A stretch of DNA of 38,601 nt from Pseudopedobacter sp039918235 (GTDB taxonomy: Bacteria; Bacteroidota; Bacteroidia; Sphingobacteriales; Sphingobacteriaceae). The translations under genes were made by a program, and so were the position numbers. The notes under the pieces were generated by a model. It was given only the letters and a program-made list of their open reading frames with translations. It was not told the origin of the DNA and searched no databases. The DNA lies in NCBI GenBank assembly GCA_039918235.1, contig JBDSHZ010000070.1, positions 1 to 38,601 on the forward strand, written 5' to 3'. The stretch's first letter is position 1. Every line of letters starts with the position of its first letter. Of this stretch, positions 1 through 8,880 are shown piece after piece.

Positions 1-338
1 TTTACGATTTAGAGAAATATCATAATGAGGCTTATAAGCTGATGATGAGTTTCCATCAAACCCATCTCTATAATAATGTAAAAGAAAACTTAGAAAGAGG
101 AGTAAAGGAGAAAGTTTTTAGAGCTGACATCAATACTGAAATTCTGGCAAATTCAAGAGTAGGTCAGATTAATTGGGTGTTTGAGTCTGAACTTATTAGA
201 AGCGGTAAGTTCAGTATGTATGATGTAATTAAAGAACTTACTTTCCATTTCCTGTTTGGCATTTGTACCCTAAGTGGCCACGTATTAATCAACAACTACA
301 CAAATTATAAATTAGAGAATAACCAGATCACACAATGA
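1..338 (+). CDS. TetR-family regulator, C-terminal part (cut by window edge)
   Basis: The frame is open from base 3 with no start in the window, so only about the last 111 residues are present. The visible part is a helical ligand-binding/dimerisation half; the N-terminal HTH would lie to the left. The segment from YDLEKYHNEAY to VLINNY resembles the C-terminal half of Bacteroidota TetR/AcrR regulators encoded just ahead of TolC-HlyD-RND efflux genes. Its stop overlaps the next start (ATGA), so it is translationally coupled to the efflux operon and is probably its local repressor. Without the DNA-binding half the family call rests on this resemblance and on context. Confidence 0.65.
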   Translation, partial: YDLEKYHNEAYKLMMSFHQTHLYNNVKENLERGVKEKVFRADINTEILANSRVGQINWVFESELIRSGKFSMYDVIKELTFHFLFGICTLSGHVLINNYTNYKLENNQITQ

Positions 339-1678
339 AAACTATAACAATGCTTTTTACAGCTTTTTTAAGTTTAGCAATTGGGAGTTTAAAAGCGCAG
401 ACAGATACTGCACAAACCCACAATTTTAATCTTGAACAATGCATAAATTATGCTTACGAGCATCAGAATACTCTTTTGAATGCTGCTATTGATCAGAAAA
501 TAGCTGCTTCAAAAGTTAGGGAAACTATAGGGATTGGACTTCCTCAAATTAGTGGTTCTGCGGATTTAAGAGATTTCTTGAAAACCCCTACTTCATTGCT
601 GCCTGCAGAATTTTTTGGCGGACAAGCAGGTCAATTTATTCCAGTTCAATTTGGAGTGAAATATAATTCCAGTTTGGGATTATCAGTTAATCAATTACTT
701 TTTAGCGGAAGCTATTTAGTAGGCTTACAAGCTTCTAAAACATACAAAGAGCTTTCTCAAAGAGCATATGACCGCACAAAGATTGAAACTAATGTAGCTG
801 TTAGCAAGGCTTATTACATGGTTTTGGTAAACAATAAGCAAATTGATTTATTGGATGCAAATATTGCGCAATTAAAAGATCAGCTGAATCAGACCAAAGC
901 TTTGTACGACAATGGTTTTGCCGAAAAAATTGATGCTGATAGGTTATCAGTTCTTTACAATAACTTGACCACAGAAAAGGAGAATATCTTACGTTCAATA
1001 GCACTTGGAATTACGATGTTGAAGTTTCAGATGGGAATGCCAATCACAGAGGATTTAAATCTTGCTGGAAGCATAGACAATGTAAAACTTGATAAAATAG
1101 CCATGGAATCAGATTCTTCAGTTTACAAAAACAGAGTAGAATATGCATTAGCGGAGACTCAGATTAAATTAAACCAATTAGATCTGAAAAGGTATAAATC
1201 TGAATTCTTACCTACCTTATCTGCCTTCGGCAGCGGAACATATCAATATCAAAATAGTTCTTTTGGGGATCTTTATAAAAATAGTTTTCCAACCACTGTG
1301 ATTGGCCTACAATTGAATGTTCCAATTTTTAGTGGCGGACAAAAATATCAGAAGGTGAAACAGGCTCAATATACAGTCTTAAAATCTCAAAATGATTTAA
1401 GTCAAGCTAAAAACTCTATTAATCTTGATATCAAAAATAGCATTACCAGCTATACCAACAGTTTATCATCTTTAGATAATCAGCAGAGAAATCTAGATTT
1501 AGCAAGTGAAGTGTTAAGGGTGTCTAAAATTAAATATGAGCAAGGTGTAGGTTCTTCCATAGAAGTTACCCAGGCACAAACATCATTAAAAGAAGCCCAA
1601 AATAATTACATTAATGCATTGTATGATGCCTTAATCAGTAAAGTTGATACAGAAAGAGCAACAGGAATTATTAAATAA
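335..1678 (+). CDS. TolC-family outer membrane efflux protein
   Basis: Outer-membrane channel of a tripartite efflux pump. The 447 residues begin with a Sec signal peptide (about residues 1-21, ending KAQ). Two tandem OEP-type repeats follow (roughly 30-215 and 225-440), rich in Gln/Asn/Leu helices that would form the periplasmic alpha-barrel, including the recurring LDLASEVLRVSKIKYEQGVGS-type segment. Length fits the family. It is coupled to the upstream regulator by a 4-bp overlap and followed 29 nt later by the adaptor, so regulator, channel, adaptor and pump form one operon. Substrate cannot be read from sequence. Confidence 0.93.
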   Translation: MKTITMLFTAFLSLAIGSLKAQTDTAQTHNFNLEQCINYAYEHQNTLLNAAIDQKIAASKVRETIGIGLPQISGSADLRDFLKTPTSLLPAEFFGGQAGQFIPVQFGVKYNSSLGLSVNQLLFSGSYLVGLQASKTYKELSQRAYDRTKIETNVAVSKAYYMVLVNNKQIDLLDANIAQLKDQLNQTKALYDNGFAEKIDADRLSVLYNNLTTEKENILRSIALGITMLKFQMGMPITEDLNLAGSIDNVKLDKIAMESDSSVYKNRVEYALAETQIKLNQLDLKRYKSEFLPTLSAFGSGTYQYQNSSFGDLYKNSFPTTVIGLQLNVPIFSGGQKYQKVKQAQYTVLKSQNDLSQAKNSINLDIKNSITSYTNSLSSLDNQQRNLDLASEVLRVSKIKYEQGVGSSIEVTQAQTSLKEAQNNYINALYDALISKVDTERATGIIK

Positions 1679-1707
1679 TAAATAGAAAACCTTATATCAT
1701 AAAAGTC

Positions 1708-2790
1708 ATGAAAAAATTATTAATCGCATCAGTTGTATTGTTTCTTGCGGCCTGTGGACCAAAGGACAAAAAAGCAGAGCTTGAGAAACTTAAAAAAGAA
1801 CAGACAGCAACAAATACAAAAATAGCGGAACTTGAAGCTGAAATTGGCACAAAGAAAAATGATGTTACTAAGGATGTAGATGTTTATGAAGTTACTACAT
1901 CGGTTTTTAAAAATTATATTGAGATCCAAGGGAAAGTAGATGCTGAACAAAATGTTCAGGTAAGTCCAGAAGCTCAAGGAGTAATTACAAAAGTATATGT
2001 AAATATTGGCCAAAATGTTTCAAGAGGTCAGGTTTTAGCTCAAATTGATGATGCTGTTCTTCGTCAGAATATAGCGCAGTTGCAAACAAATTTGGATTTG
2101 GCTACCAATTTATTCAATCGCCAAAAAAATCTTTGGGATCAAAAAATTGGAACAGAAGTACAGTATTTAAATGCAAAAACTCAGAAAGAGAGCTTAGAAA
2201 GACAAATGTCTGTACTAAGACAACAGGCTTCTATGTATAAAATAAAATCTCCAATTTCTGGAACTATTGATTTAATGGATTACAAAGTAGGGCAAGCAGT
2301 GCAACCGGGTGTACCAGGAGTAAGGGTGGTGAATGCTTCAGATTTGAAAGCAAAAGCAATGGTTTCTGAAAGTTATGCAGGCAGAATCAATCAAGGAGAT
2401 GAAGTGATGGTAGTTTTACCTGATGCACAGGATTCTTTAAATACTAAAATTTCTTTTGCTTCTAAAACCATAGACCCATTGAGCAGAAGTTTTAGCGTAG
2501 AAGTAAAGCTACCAAGTAAGAATACTTTTAGACCAAATATGATTTCTATCCTGAAGATTGTTGATTATACAAATCCTAAGGCTACAACAGTACCTATTAA
2601 GGCAATACAGAAATCAGAAAAAGGAGATTACCTAACCATTGTGGAGAATGGGAAAGCTAAGCGTGTAGATGTGAAAGTAGGGAATGTTTATAAAGGCAAT
2701 GCCGAAATTTTAACTGGAATTAGTGCTGGTGATAAAGTGATTGTGAATGGCTTAAGTGGCTTAAATGAAGGCGATACAGTTAAAATTTAA
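1708..2790 (+). CDS. RND efflux periplasmic adaptor (membrane fusion protein), lipoprotein
   Basis: Links the inner-membrane RND pump to the TolC-like channel. The 360-residue protein starts with an SpII signal and lipobox ending LAAC (Cys16), so it should be lipid-anchored. A short Lys/Glu heptad segment (about 22-50) precedes the usual fold: lipoyl/barrel-sandwich half (VQVSPEAQGVITKVYVNIGQNV), alpha-hairpin (about 115-175), second lipoyl half (YKIKSPISGTID), then beta-barrel and membrane-proximal domain. The extra coiled coil directly after the lipid anchor is slightly unusual. It lies 21 nt before the pump gene. Confidence 0.93.
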   Translation: MKKLLIASVVLFLAACGPKDKKAELEKLKKEQTATNTKIAELEAEIGTKKNDVTKDVDVYEVTTSVFKNYIEIQGKVDAEQNVQVSPEAQGVITKVYVNIGQNVSRGQVLAQIDDAVLRQNIAQLQTNLDLATNLFNRQKNLWDQKIGTEVQYLNAKTQKESLERQMSVLRQQASMYKIKSPISGTIDLMDYKVGQAVQPGVPGVRVVNASDLKAKAMVSESYAGRINQGDEVMVVLPDAQDSLNTKISFASKTIDPLSRSFSVEVKLPSKNTFRPNMISILKIVDYTNPKATTVPIKAIQKSEKGDYLTIVENGKAKRVDVKVGNVYKGNAEILTGISAGDKVIVNGLSGLNEGDTVKI

Positions 2791-2811
2791 GCTGTTTAAA
2801 ATTATATTTAT

Positions 2812-5800
2812 ATGAAAGATTTAGACAAAGAATTTAAACCGTCTAGTTGGGCGGTTGAAAATAGAACAGCAATTTATGTGTTAACGGCAATGCTGCTACT
2901 TGCAGGCTATTTTACCTATAACAGTTTGCCTAAGGAGAATTTTCCGGAGATTTCAATTCCTAAGATATTTGTTCAAACCATATACCCAGGAACTTCTCCC
3001 GGAAATATGGAAAACTTGGTCACTAAACAAATTGAAAAGCAGATCAGAGGCGTTCAAGGGCTTAAAAAGGTGACTTCAAATTCCTATCAGGATTTCTCTC
3101 TTATCACTGCTGAATTTAATGCAGATATTGATATTGTTGTTGCAAAACAAAGGATTAAAGATGCTGTAGATAAAGCCAAGACAGATTTACCAAACGATTT
3201 GCCTGATGATCCAGTTGTTCAGGATATCAACTTATCAGATCTTCCAATTATGTATTTAAACATATCAGGAGATTTTGATTTGAAATCAATAAAAAAATAT
3301 GCTGATGATTTGCAGGATAGGATAGAGGCATTACCTGAAATATCAGGTGTGGATATAGTGGGTGCTTTAGAACCAGAAATGCAGGTAAATGTGGATATGA
3401 ATAAAATGGCATCAGCCAAGATTTCATTTACAGATATTTTACAGGCTATCGGTTCTGAGAATATTTCTGCATCTGGGGGTACAGTTCCAATTGATGGTGT
3501 AAGAAGAACCTTAAACATTAAAAAGGAATACAAATCTGCAGAAGAAATTAGCAATACCATTATTAATACGCCAACGGGTGGAATTGTTTATCTGCGTGAT
3601 ATAGCAGAGGTGGTAGATGGTTTTGAAGAGCAGGAATCTTACGCCAGATTGTATGGAAAAAATGTAATCACATTAAATGTTAAAAAGCGTTCAGGAGAAA
3701 ATTTAATTGAAGCTTCAGATAAAATCAGAGAAATAATTGCTGAAATGAAGGCGACTCAATTCCCAAAAGGATTAGAGATTGTAGCTACTGGAGATCAATC
3801 TGACAAAACAAGGGTTACCCTTCACGATTTAATCAACACCATTGTAATCGGTTTTATTTTGGTGACCTTAATTCTCATGTTTTTTATGGGAATTACCAAT
3901 GCACTTTTTGTGGCACTTTCTGTTCCACTATCAATGTGTGTGGCTTTCTTGGTGATGCCAACCATTGGTTTTACCATGAACATGATTGTACTGTTCTCTT
4001 TTCTATTGGCGTTGGGAATTGTAGTTGATGATGCCATTGTAGTGATAGAAAACACACACCGTATTTTTCAGAATGGGAAAGTAACTGTAAAACAAGCGGC
4101 CAAAATGGCTGCCGGTGAAGTTTTTTTACCAGTATTCTCTGGCACCATGACCACCTTAGCTCCATTTATTCCACTGGCTTTTTGGCCAGGAATTATTGGA
4201 GAGTTCATGTTCTTTTTACCCATCACATTAATCATTACCTTACTGGCCTCTTTAGTGGTAGCTTATATCATTAATCCAGTTTTTGCGGTTGATTTTATGG
4301 AGTCTCACGACGCTGACGAAGTTTACAAACCAACTTTTGATAAGAAGGTAAAGAAAACTTTGATGTATTTAGGAATTGCAGCTGTTATAGGTTATGTGAT
4401 CAATTTCGGATTTGGTAATTTCATTGTTATTATCGCTTTATTTTATCTATTGCAGCATTTTGTATTAGAGAAAGTAATCAGAAGATTTCAAAATAACACC
4501 TGGCCAAGAGTGCAGGCTAGATACGGCAGATTTTTGGAGTGGGCATTACACCGTCCATATACCATATTAGGAAGCACATTAGGGTTACTGATATTCTCCA
4601 TTGTGCTTACTGGTTTAATACCGCCTAGTTTTGTATTCTTCCCTTCTTCTGACCCTAACTTTGTGTACGTTTATACTTCTTTACCCGTAGGTACAGATCA
4701 GGCATACACCAATGAAGTGACTAAGAAAATCGAGAAGAAAGTTACAGCGGTAGTAGATAGTTTAGGAAGTCATAATGTTTCTTCGATCATTTCAAACGTA
4801 ACTGTAGGCGTTACAGATCCACAAGATGAGGATCAAGGTAATTATCCAAACAAAAGTAAAGTGACTGTTGCATTTAAGGAATTTGGAGAACGCGAAGGAA
4901 GATCATCTACTGAATATTTAACGGCAATTAGGAATTCAATTAAGGGCATTCCAGGAGCCGAAATTTCAGTAACTCAAGAACAGTCAGGTCCGCCAACTGC
5001 AAAACCCATCAGTATTGAAATAACAGGGGATGATTTGGATTCTTTGGTGAAAACTTCACAAAGATTGAAAAGTTATTTGGTAGCAAAAGATATTGGAGGT
5101 ATTGAAGAGCTGAAATCAGATTTTCAGAACAATAAGCCTGAGGTAATTTTTGATGTGGATAGAGAAAGAGCAAACAGACAGGGGATTTCAACCAAAAGTG
5201 TAGCAACCAATCTTAGAGCGGCATTATTTGGCTTAGAAGCTTCCAAATTCAGAGATTTAGATGAAGATTACAAAATCAATGTAAGGGGACAAGAGAGTCA
5301 GAGAAACAGTTTGCAAGCCTTAAGAAACCTTCAGATTACTTATAGAGATATGGGCATGGGCGGTGTAATTCGTCAGGTTCCTATTTCTGCTTTCGCAGAT
5401 ATAGATTATGTGAATACTTATGGTGGTATTAAACGTAAGCAGGGAAAAAGAATCATCATGTTATCTTCCAACGTATTGGCAGATTTTAATCCTGGAGAAG
5501 TAAACAAAAATATTGAATCTGCATTAAGCGATTTCAAAAAACCTGTTGAAGTATCCATAAAAATGGGTGGTGCAGAAGAAGAACAAGCAGAAACATCTGC
5601 ATTCTTAGGTTTGGCTTTAGGAATAGCTTTCTTCTTAATTTTAATTATTTTGGTAATTCAATTTAACTCTATCGGTAAACCGATCATTATCTTAAGCGAG
5701 ATTATCTTTAGTATAATAGGTGTACTATTAGGCATTACCATTTTCCACATGGAAATGTCTGTAGTAATGATGGGGATTGGAATTGTGGCACTTGCCGGAA

Positions 5801-6198
5801 TTGTAGTGAGGAATGGAATATTATTAGTTGAATTTGCTGATTTAATGATGGAGCAGGGAATGGATGCTTATGAAGCAATATTAGAAGCGGGAAGAACACG
5901 TATGACTCCTGTGCTATTAACTGCAACAGCTACCATGTTAGGCTTAATTCCATTAGCAGTAGGCTTAAATCTAGATTTTGCTGCTTTGCTTACCACTGGT
6001 AATCCTCATCTCTATTTTGGAGGAGACAACGTGGCTTTCTGGGGACCATTGTCTTGGACAATGATTTTCGGTTTAAGTTTTGCCACTTTCCTTACTTTAA
6101 TTTTAGTGCCGTCAATGTATTTGATCAGGGCTAAAATGAAGGCTAGGTTTTTTAAAACTAAAATAGAAGATGAAGCTCATTTAATTGAAAATGAGTAA
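2812..6198 (+). CDS. RND-family efflux permease
   Basis: Proton-driven inner-membrane pump of the AcrB/HAE1 type. At 1128 residues it is a little longer than AcrB-class proteins. TM1 is near residues 20-40, a periplasmic porter half follows, TM2-TM6 fall at about 335-490, then a second TM/porter half and TM8-TM12 near the C-terminus. The TM4 proton-relay motif GIVVDDAIVVIEN is present with the Asp pair at about 406-407, which favours a proton-coupled drug or organic efflux pump. An insertion-rich cytoplasmic/TM segment (about 495-570) separates the two halves. Last gene of the operon, followed at once by a strong terminator. Confidence 0.94.
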   Translation: MKDLDKEFKPSSWAVENRTAIYVLTAMLLLAGYFTYNSLPKENFPEISIPKIFVQTIYPGTSPGNMENLVTKQIEKQIRGVQGLKKVTSNSYQDFSLITAEFNADIDIVVAKQRIKDAVDKAKTDLPNDLPDDPVVQDINLSDLPIMYLNISGDFDLKSIKKYADDLQDRIEALPEISGVDIVGALEPEMQVNVDMNKMASAKISFTDILQAIGSENISASGGTVPIDGVRRTLNIKKEYKSAEEISNTIINTPTGGIVYLRDIAEVVDGFEEQESYARLYGKNVITLNVKKRSGENLIEASDKIREIIAEMKATQFPKGLEIVATGDQSDKTRVTLHDLINTIVIGFILVTLILMFFMGITNALFVALSVPLSMCVAFLVMPTIGFTMNMIVLFSFLLALGIVVDDAIVVIENTHRIFQNGKVTVKQAAKMAAGEVFLPVFSGTMTTLAPFIPLAFWPGIIGEFMFFLPITLIITLLASLVVAYIINPVFAVDFMESHDADEVYKPTFDKKVKKTLMYLGIAAVIGYVINFGFGNFIVIIALFYLLQHFVLEKVIRRFQNNTWPRVQARYGRFLEWALHRPYTILGSTLGLLIFSIVLTGLIPPSFVFFPSSDPNFVYVYTSLPVGTDQAYTNEVTKKIEKKVTAVVDSLGSHNVSSIISNVTVGVTDPQDEDQGNYPNKSKVTVAFKEFGEREGRSSTEYLTAIRNSIKGIPGAEISVTQEQSGPPTAKPISIEITGDDLDSLVKTSQRLKSYLVAKDIGGIEELKSDFQNNKPEVIFDVDRERANRQGISTKSVATNLRAALFGLEASKFRDLDEDYKINVRGQESQRNSLQALRNLQITYRDMGMGGVIRQVPISAFADIDYVNTYGGIKRKQGKRIIMLSSNVLADFNPGEVNKNIESALSDFKKPVEVSIKMGGAEEEQAETSAFLGLALGIAFFLILIILVIQFNSIGKPIIILSEIIFSIIGVLLGITIFHMEMSVVMMGIGIVALAGIVVRNGILLVEFADLMMEQGMDAYEAILEAGRTRMTPVLLTATATMLGLIPLAVGLNLDFAALLTTGNPHLYFGGDNVAFWGPLSWTMIFGLSFATFLTLILVPSMYLIRAKMKARFFKTKIEDEAHLIENE

Positions 6199-6202
6199 AT
6201 AG

Positions 6203-6230
6203 AAAAGGAGGCCAAAAGCCTCCTTTTTTT
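6203..6230 (+). terminator. Rho-independent terminator of the efflux operon
   Basis: Perfect 10-bp stem AAAAGGAGGC / GCCTCCTTTT around the 5-nt loop CAAAA, running into a T tract, 4 nt after the RND stop codon. Confidence 0.92.
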
Positions 6231-6246
6231 ATGCCCATATTTCGTG

Positions 6247-6681
6247 TTATTTTTTCTCATAATTAATGATAATGGTTAAATCCTCATTGCCAACTACCTT
6301 TAAGCCATGAGAACTTCCTGGTCTTGTTAAAATGGCATCACCTTCTTTTACCTGAAACACTTTGCCGTTCATTTGCATTTCACCTTTTCCTGAAACAACA
6401 TAGTAAATTTCATCTTCTTTTTGGAGATGATAACCAATTGCTGAACCGGGATGTAAGATCCTTTTTTTAAAAACCAATTTTAAATCATCGGCTTTGGTGA
6501 AAAAGTGATGACCTATAGTCATTCCTCCACCATTGTGAGTTCCCGACTCTTCTTTGGCAATATCTTTTTCATGTTCAAGGATATATCCCAGCTCCTGAAT
6601 TTTCTTTGCGAAGGAAGGAAAGGCATGATAACTTAAAAAAACGATCAATAAAATCGTGAGTATTCTAATGTAAATTTTCAT
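6247..6681 (-). CDS. Exported cupin-domain protein
   Basis: Single-domain cupin of 144 residues with an N-terminal hydrophobic signal or anchor (about 5-24). The beta-barrel spans about 45-142 and shows the first cupin motif as GYHLQKEDEIYYVVSGKGE (His and Glu metal-ligand candidates) and the second as GDAILTRPGSSHGL (His). The reaction is unknown; such small cupins include sugar isomerases, dioxygenases and binding proteins. It begins 21 nt after the broken SGNH hydrolase on the same strand, so the two were probably one transcription unit. Confidence 0.85.
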   Translation of the reverse strand: MKIYIRILTILLIVFLSYHAFPSFAKKIQELGYILEHEKDIAKEESGTHNGGGMTIGHHFFTKADDLKLVFKKRILHPGSAIGYHLQKEDEIYYVVSGKGEMQMNGKVFQVKEGDAILTRPGSSHGLKVVGNEDLTIIINYEKK

Positions 6682-6701
6682 TTTAAATTTTTAAAAGAAG
6701 A

Positions 6702-7432
6702 TTAACCAACAACAGCTTTAAGCCATGCCTGCGCCATCAATTTTCCACCTGCAAGTGTTGGGTGTACGCCATCCACCGTCCAATAATTACCAGGAGCAGT
6801 TTTTACAGCTTCATCAAATACTTTTTGGTAAGGGATAAAAACGGCATTAAATTCTGTCGCAATTTTCTTTGCTACCACTCTATAAGCATCAAAATCAGGA
6901 TACCATGAATCATCAACTGCTTTTATGCCTTTTAAAGCAAAGGGTTCGCCGATTATGAGTTTTACATCAGGCAAACTAGCCTTCGTTTTATTCAATAATG
7001 CCCTGAAATCGTTTTCATAAACTTCAATATTCCCATTGTATTTTCCATCATGTTTGTGCCAATAATCGTTTACCCCTATTAAAATACTTAGCACATTTGA
7101 TTTAATATTTAAGCAGTCATTTCCCCATCTATCCGCTAATTGATAAACTTTATTCCCACTGATTCCTTTATTATAAATCTTTATTTCTTTTGAAGCATCA
7201 TTAAGCAGTATTTCTGCAGCGGTATGCAGTACATATCCACTTCCTAGAAGTTATTGTCATCTTTCTTTCTTCCAGCATCAGTGATAGAATCTCCTTGAAA
7301 AAGAATGATGTCATCTTTTTTGAATTTCATAGATTTTGAACTTGGGATTGCTGCGTTTACAATTTCAGGTAAACCTAAAGCCAATACTCCGGCAAGGGAA
7401 GTGGTTTTAATAAAATCTCTTCTTTTAAACAT
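6702..7432 (-). pseudogene. SGNH/GDSL hydrolase, interrupted by a frameshift
   Basis: Two frames together give one secreted SGNH-type esterase. The start is taken at 7432, where a Tat-like signal begins (RRDFIKTTSLAG...). The first frame carries block I (FQGDSITDAGR) and stops at a TAG at about 7243-7245. The frame then shifts and reads GSGYVLHTAAEILL, NKGISGN (block II), LIGVNDYW (block III) and TVDGVHPT (block V) to the stop at 6702. At the junction 3n+1 bases are missing. Homologous proteins, as remembered, have several residues between DAGR...NNF and LGSGY, so a small deletion is more likely than a single lost base. All catalytic blocks survive, so a recent mutation or an assembly error is possible. 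Confidence 0.85.
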
Positions 7433-7631
7433 GTTTAAATAGTTATGTGTTGGTGACCAATATACAGTCAATATTTAATTTTTAAAAATGAAGGAGTAAG
7501 CAATTTAATATCGCTGATAATTAGGATAATTAATTGAGCGGAAATTTAGTTTTCACTCTCAGTTAATTGAAATTATTTGTAGCACTATGACCTTTTAACA
7601 CGTTCTGACTTTAAACAATGAAATATTTATT

Positions 7632-8345
7632 ATGAAACGATTAACATTAAAAGCAATGAAATTAAAGTCTAAAATGGGATTATTATTAGCGATTGGACTA
7701 ACTATAAGTTTAAGCTCCTGCTTAAAAAATAATGATGATTATGTAGATCAAAATTTCTCAGCATTGGCAGTGATTCATGCTTCACCAGGCTTGCAACCAT
7801 TTGATTTTGTATTGGATAAACAAAAAATAAACAGTGATGCCTTTGACTACTCCGAGCGATTGAATTATTTTAATATTTATTCTGGAAACATAGCGTTTGG
7901 GATATTTAAAACACAAACCGTTGATAGTATTAAAACAGGAATTTTAGTTGCTCAGCCAAACAAATATTATTCAGTTTATGTAATTGGGGAAGCTTCAAAT
8001 CCTGAATTTTTAACAATTGCTGATAGTTTGACAGCTCCAAAAGCAGGAATGGCCAAAGTTAGATTTCTAAATTTAAGTTTAAATTCTCCAGCGCTTAATC
8101 TTAGCTACGGGGCTGAGTCTACATTATTTTCAAATACGGCTTATAAAGCACATTCTGAATTTACTGAGATTGAAGGAGGGAAAAATTATAGCTTTACGAT
8201 AGAAAATAGTAGTGGTGAAGTTAAAGGGAGTGCCGATAACATTCCTTTGCAGAGTGGCAGAATTTACACGATATGGTCCACAGGAATTTATAACAGTACT
8301 TCAGAAAACTTGAAAACTGGAATTAAAATACAAATGAATGATTAA
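7632..8345 (+). CDS. DUF4397-type lipoprotein
   Basis: Cell-envelope protein of 237 residues with a lipoprotein signal ending SLSSC (Cys near residue 30). Translation may instead start at the in-frame ATG at 7659. The body begins ALAVIHASPGLQPFDFVLD and later has AKVRFLNLSLNSPALNLSYG, the paired pattern of DUF4397 beta-sandwich domains common in Bacteroidota lipoproteins. Function is unknown. It stands alone between a divergent gene and its own terminator. Confidence 0.8.
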   Translation: MKRLTLKAMKLKSKMGLLLAIGLTISLSSCLKNNDDYVDQNFSALAVIHASPGLQPFDFVLDKQKINSDAFDYSERLNYFNIYSGNIAFGIFKTQTVDSIKTGILVAQPNKYYSVYVIGEASNPEFLTIADSLTAPKAGMAKVRFLNLSLNSPALNLSYGAESTLFSNTAYKAHSEFTEIEGGKNYSFTIENSSGEVKGSADNIPLQSGRIYTIWSTGIYNSTSENLKTGIKIQMND

Positions 8346-8347
8346 CA

Positions 8348-8373
8348 AAAGAGCCGGGAAACCGGCTTTTTTT
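8348..8373 (+). terminator. Rho-independent terminator after the DUF4397 gene
   Basis: Stem AGCCGG / CCGGCT closed by a GAAA tetraloop and followed by a run of T, 3-30 nt after the stop codon. Confidence 0.88.
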
Positions 8374-8476
8374 AAATTCTATTTCTAAACCTTCTTGTGC
8401 AATGGGTAACTCAAAATTCATTGATATGAGCCAATGAATCATCATTACAACCTAATATTCTCAAGTTCATATTTTG

Positions 8477-8845
8477 TCAATCTTTCTTCAAAACAGGAAA
8501 TCTATTAAATGGCCATTCTTCTGGAGATTTAAAATATTTGAAAGATTTTAAATTAGCATCTACTTCTACAACATGGTTTTTGTGAGAGACATTCTTTTTT
8601 ATATTTTGTAATAATGCACTGAATAAGCTTGGAAGGCCAAATCTGAAATAAAATTTTAAAGTTCCCTTTTCTTTATATTGTAGGGTATGGCCAAATTCAT
8701 GCTTAATTAACCATGGATCTGAATTTTGTGAGAATGCACCTTTACTTACAATAATGCCAATTTCAGGAATTGTTAAACCATGCCCTAATCCAAATAAGGA
8801 AGATTCATAAATTTTTACACCTTCAAAGAAACCTACAAACTTCAC
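8477..8845 (-). CDS. Small protein with HEFGH zinc-metallopeptidase-like motif
   Basis: 122 residues, no signal peptide. An HEFGH motif (about residues 49-53) is followed after some 40 residues by VVEVDAN (Glu about 94), the ligand spacing of short gluzincin-like domains (two His plus a distal Glu) seen in DUF4157-like minimal zincins. The middle (about 62-82) is hydrophobic and could touch a membrane. It sits 35 nt downstream of aroC on the same strand and may be a read-through passenger of that operon. Substrate and activity are unknown; the metallopeptidase-like fold is inferred from the motif alone. Confidence 0.6.
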   Translation of the reverse strand: MKFVGFFEGVKIYESSLFGLGHGLTIPEIGIIVSKGAFSQNSDPWLIKHEFGHTLQYKEKGTLKFYFRFGLPSLFSALLQNIKKNVSHKNHVVEVDANLKSFKYFKSPEEWPFNRFPVLKKD

Positions 8846-8880
8846 TAAGTCTTAATCTTTAAATTACCTTCTAAAACGTC

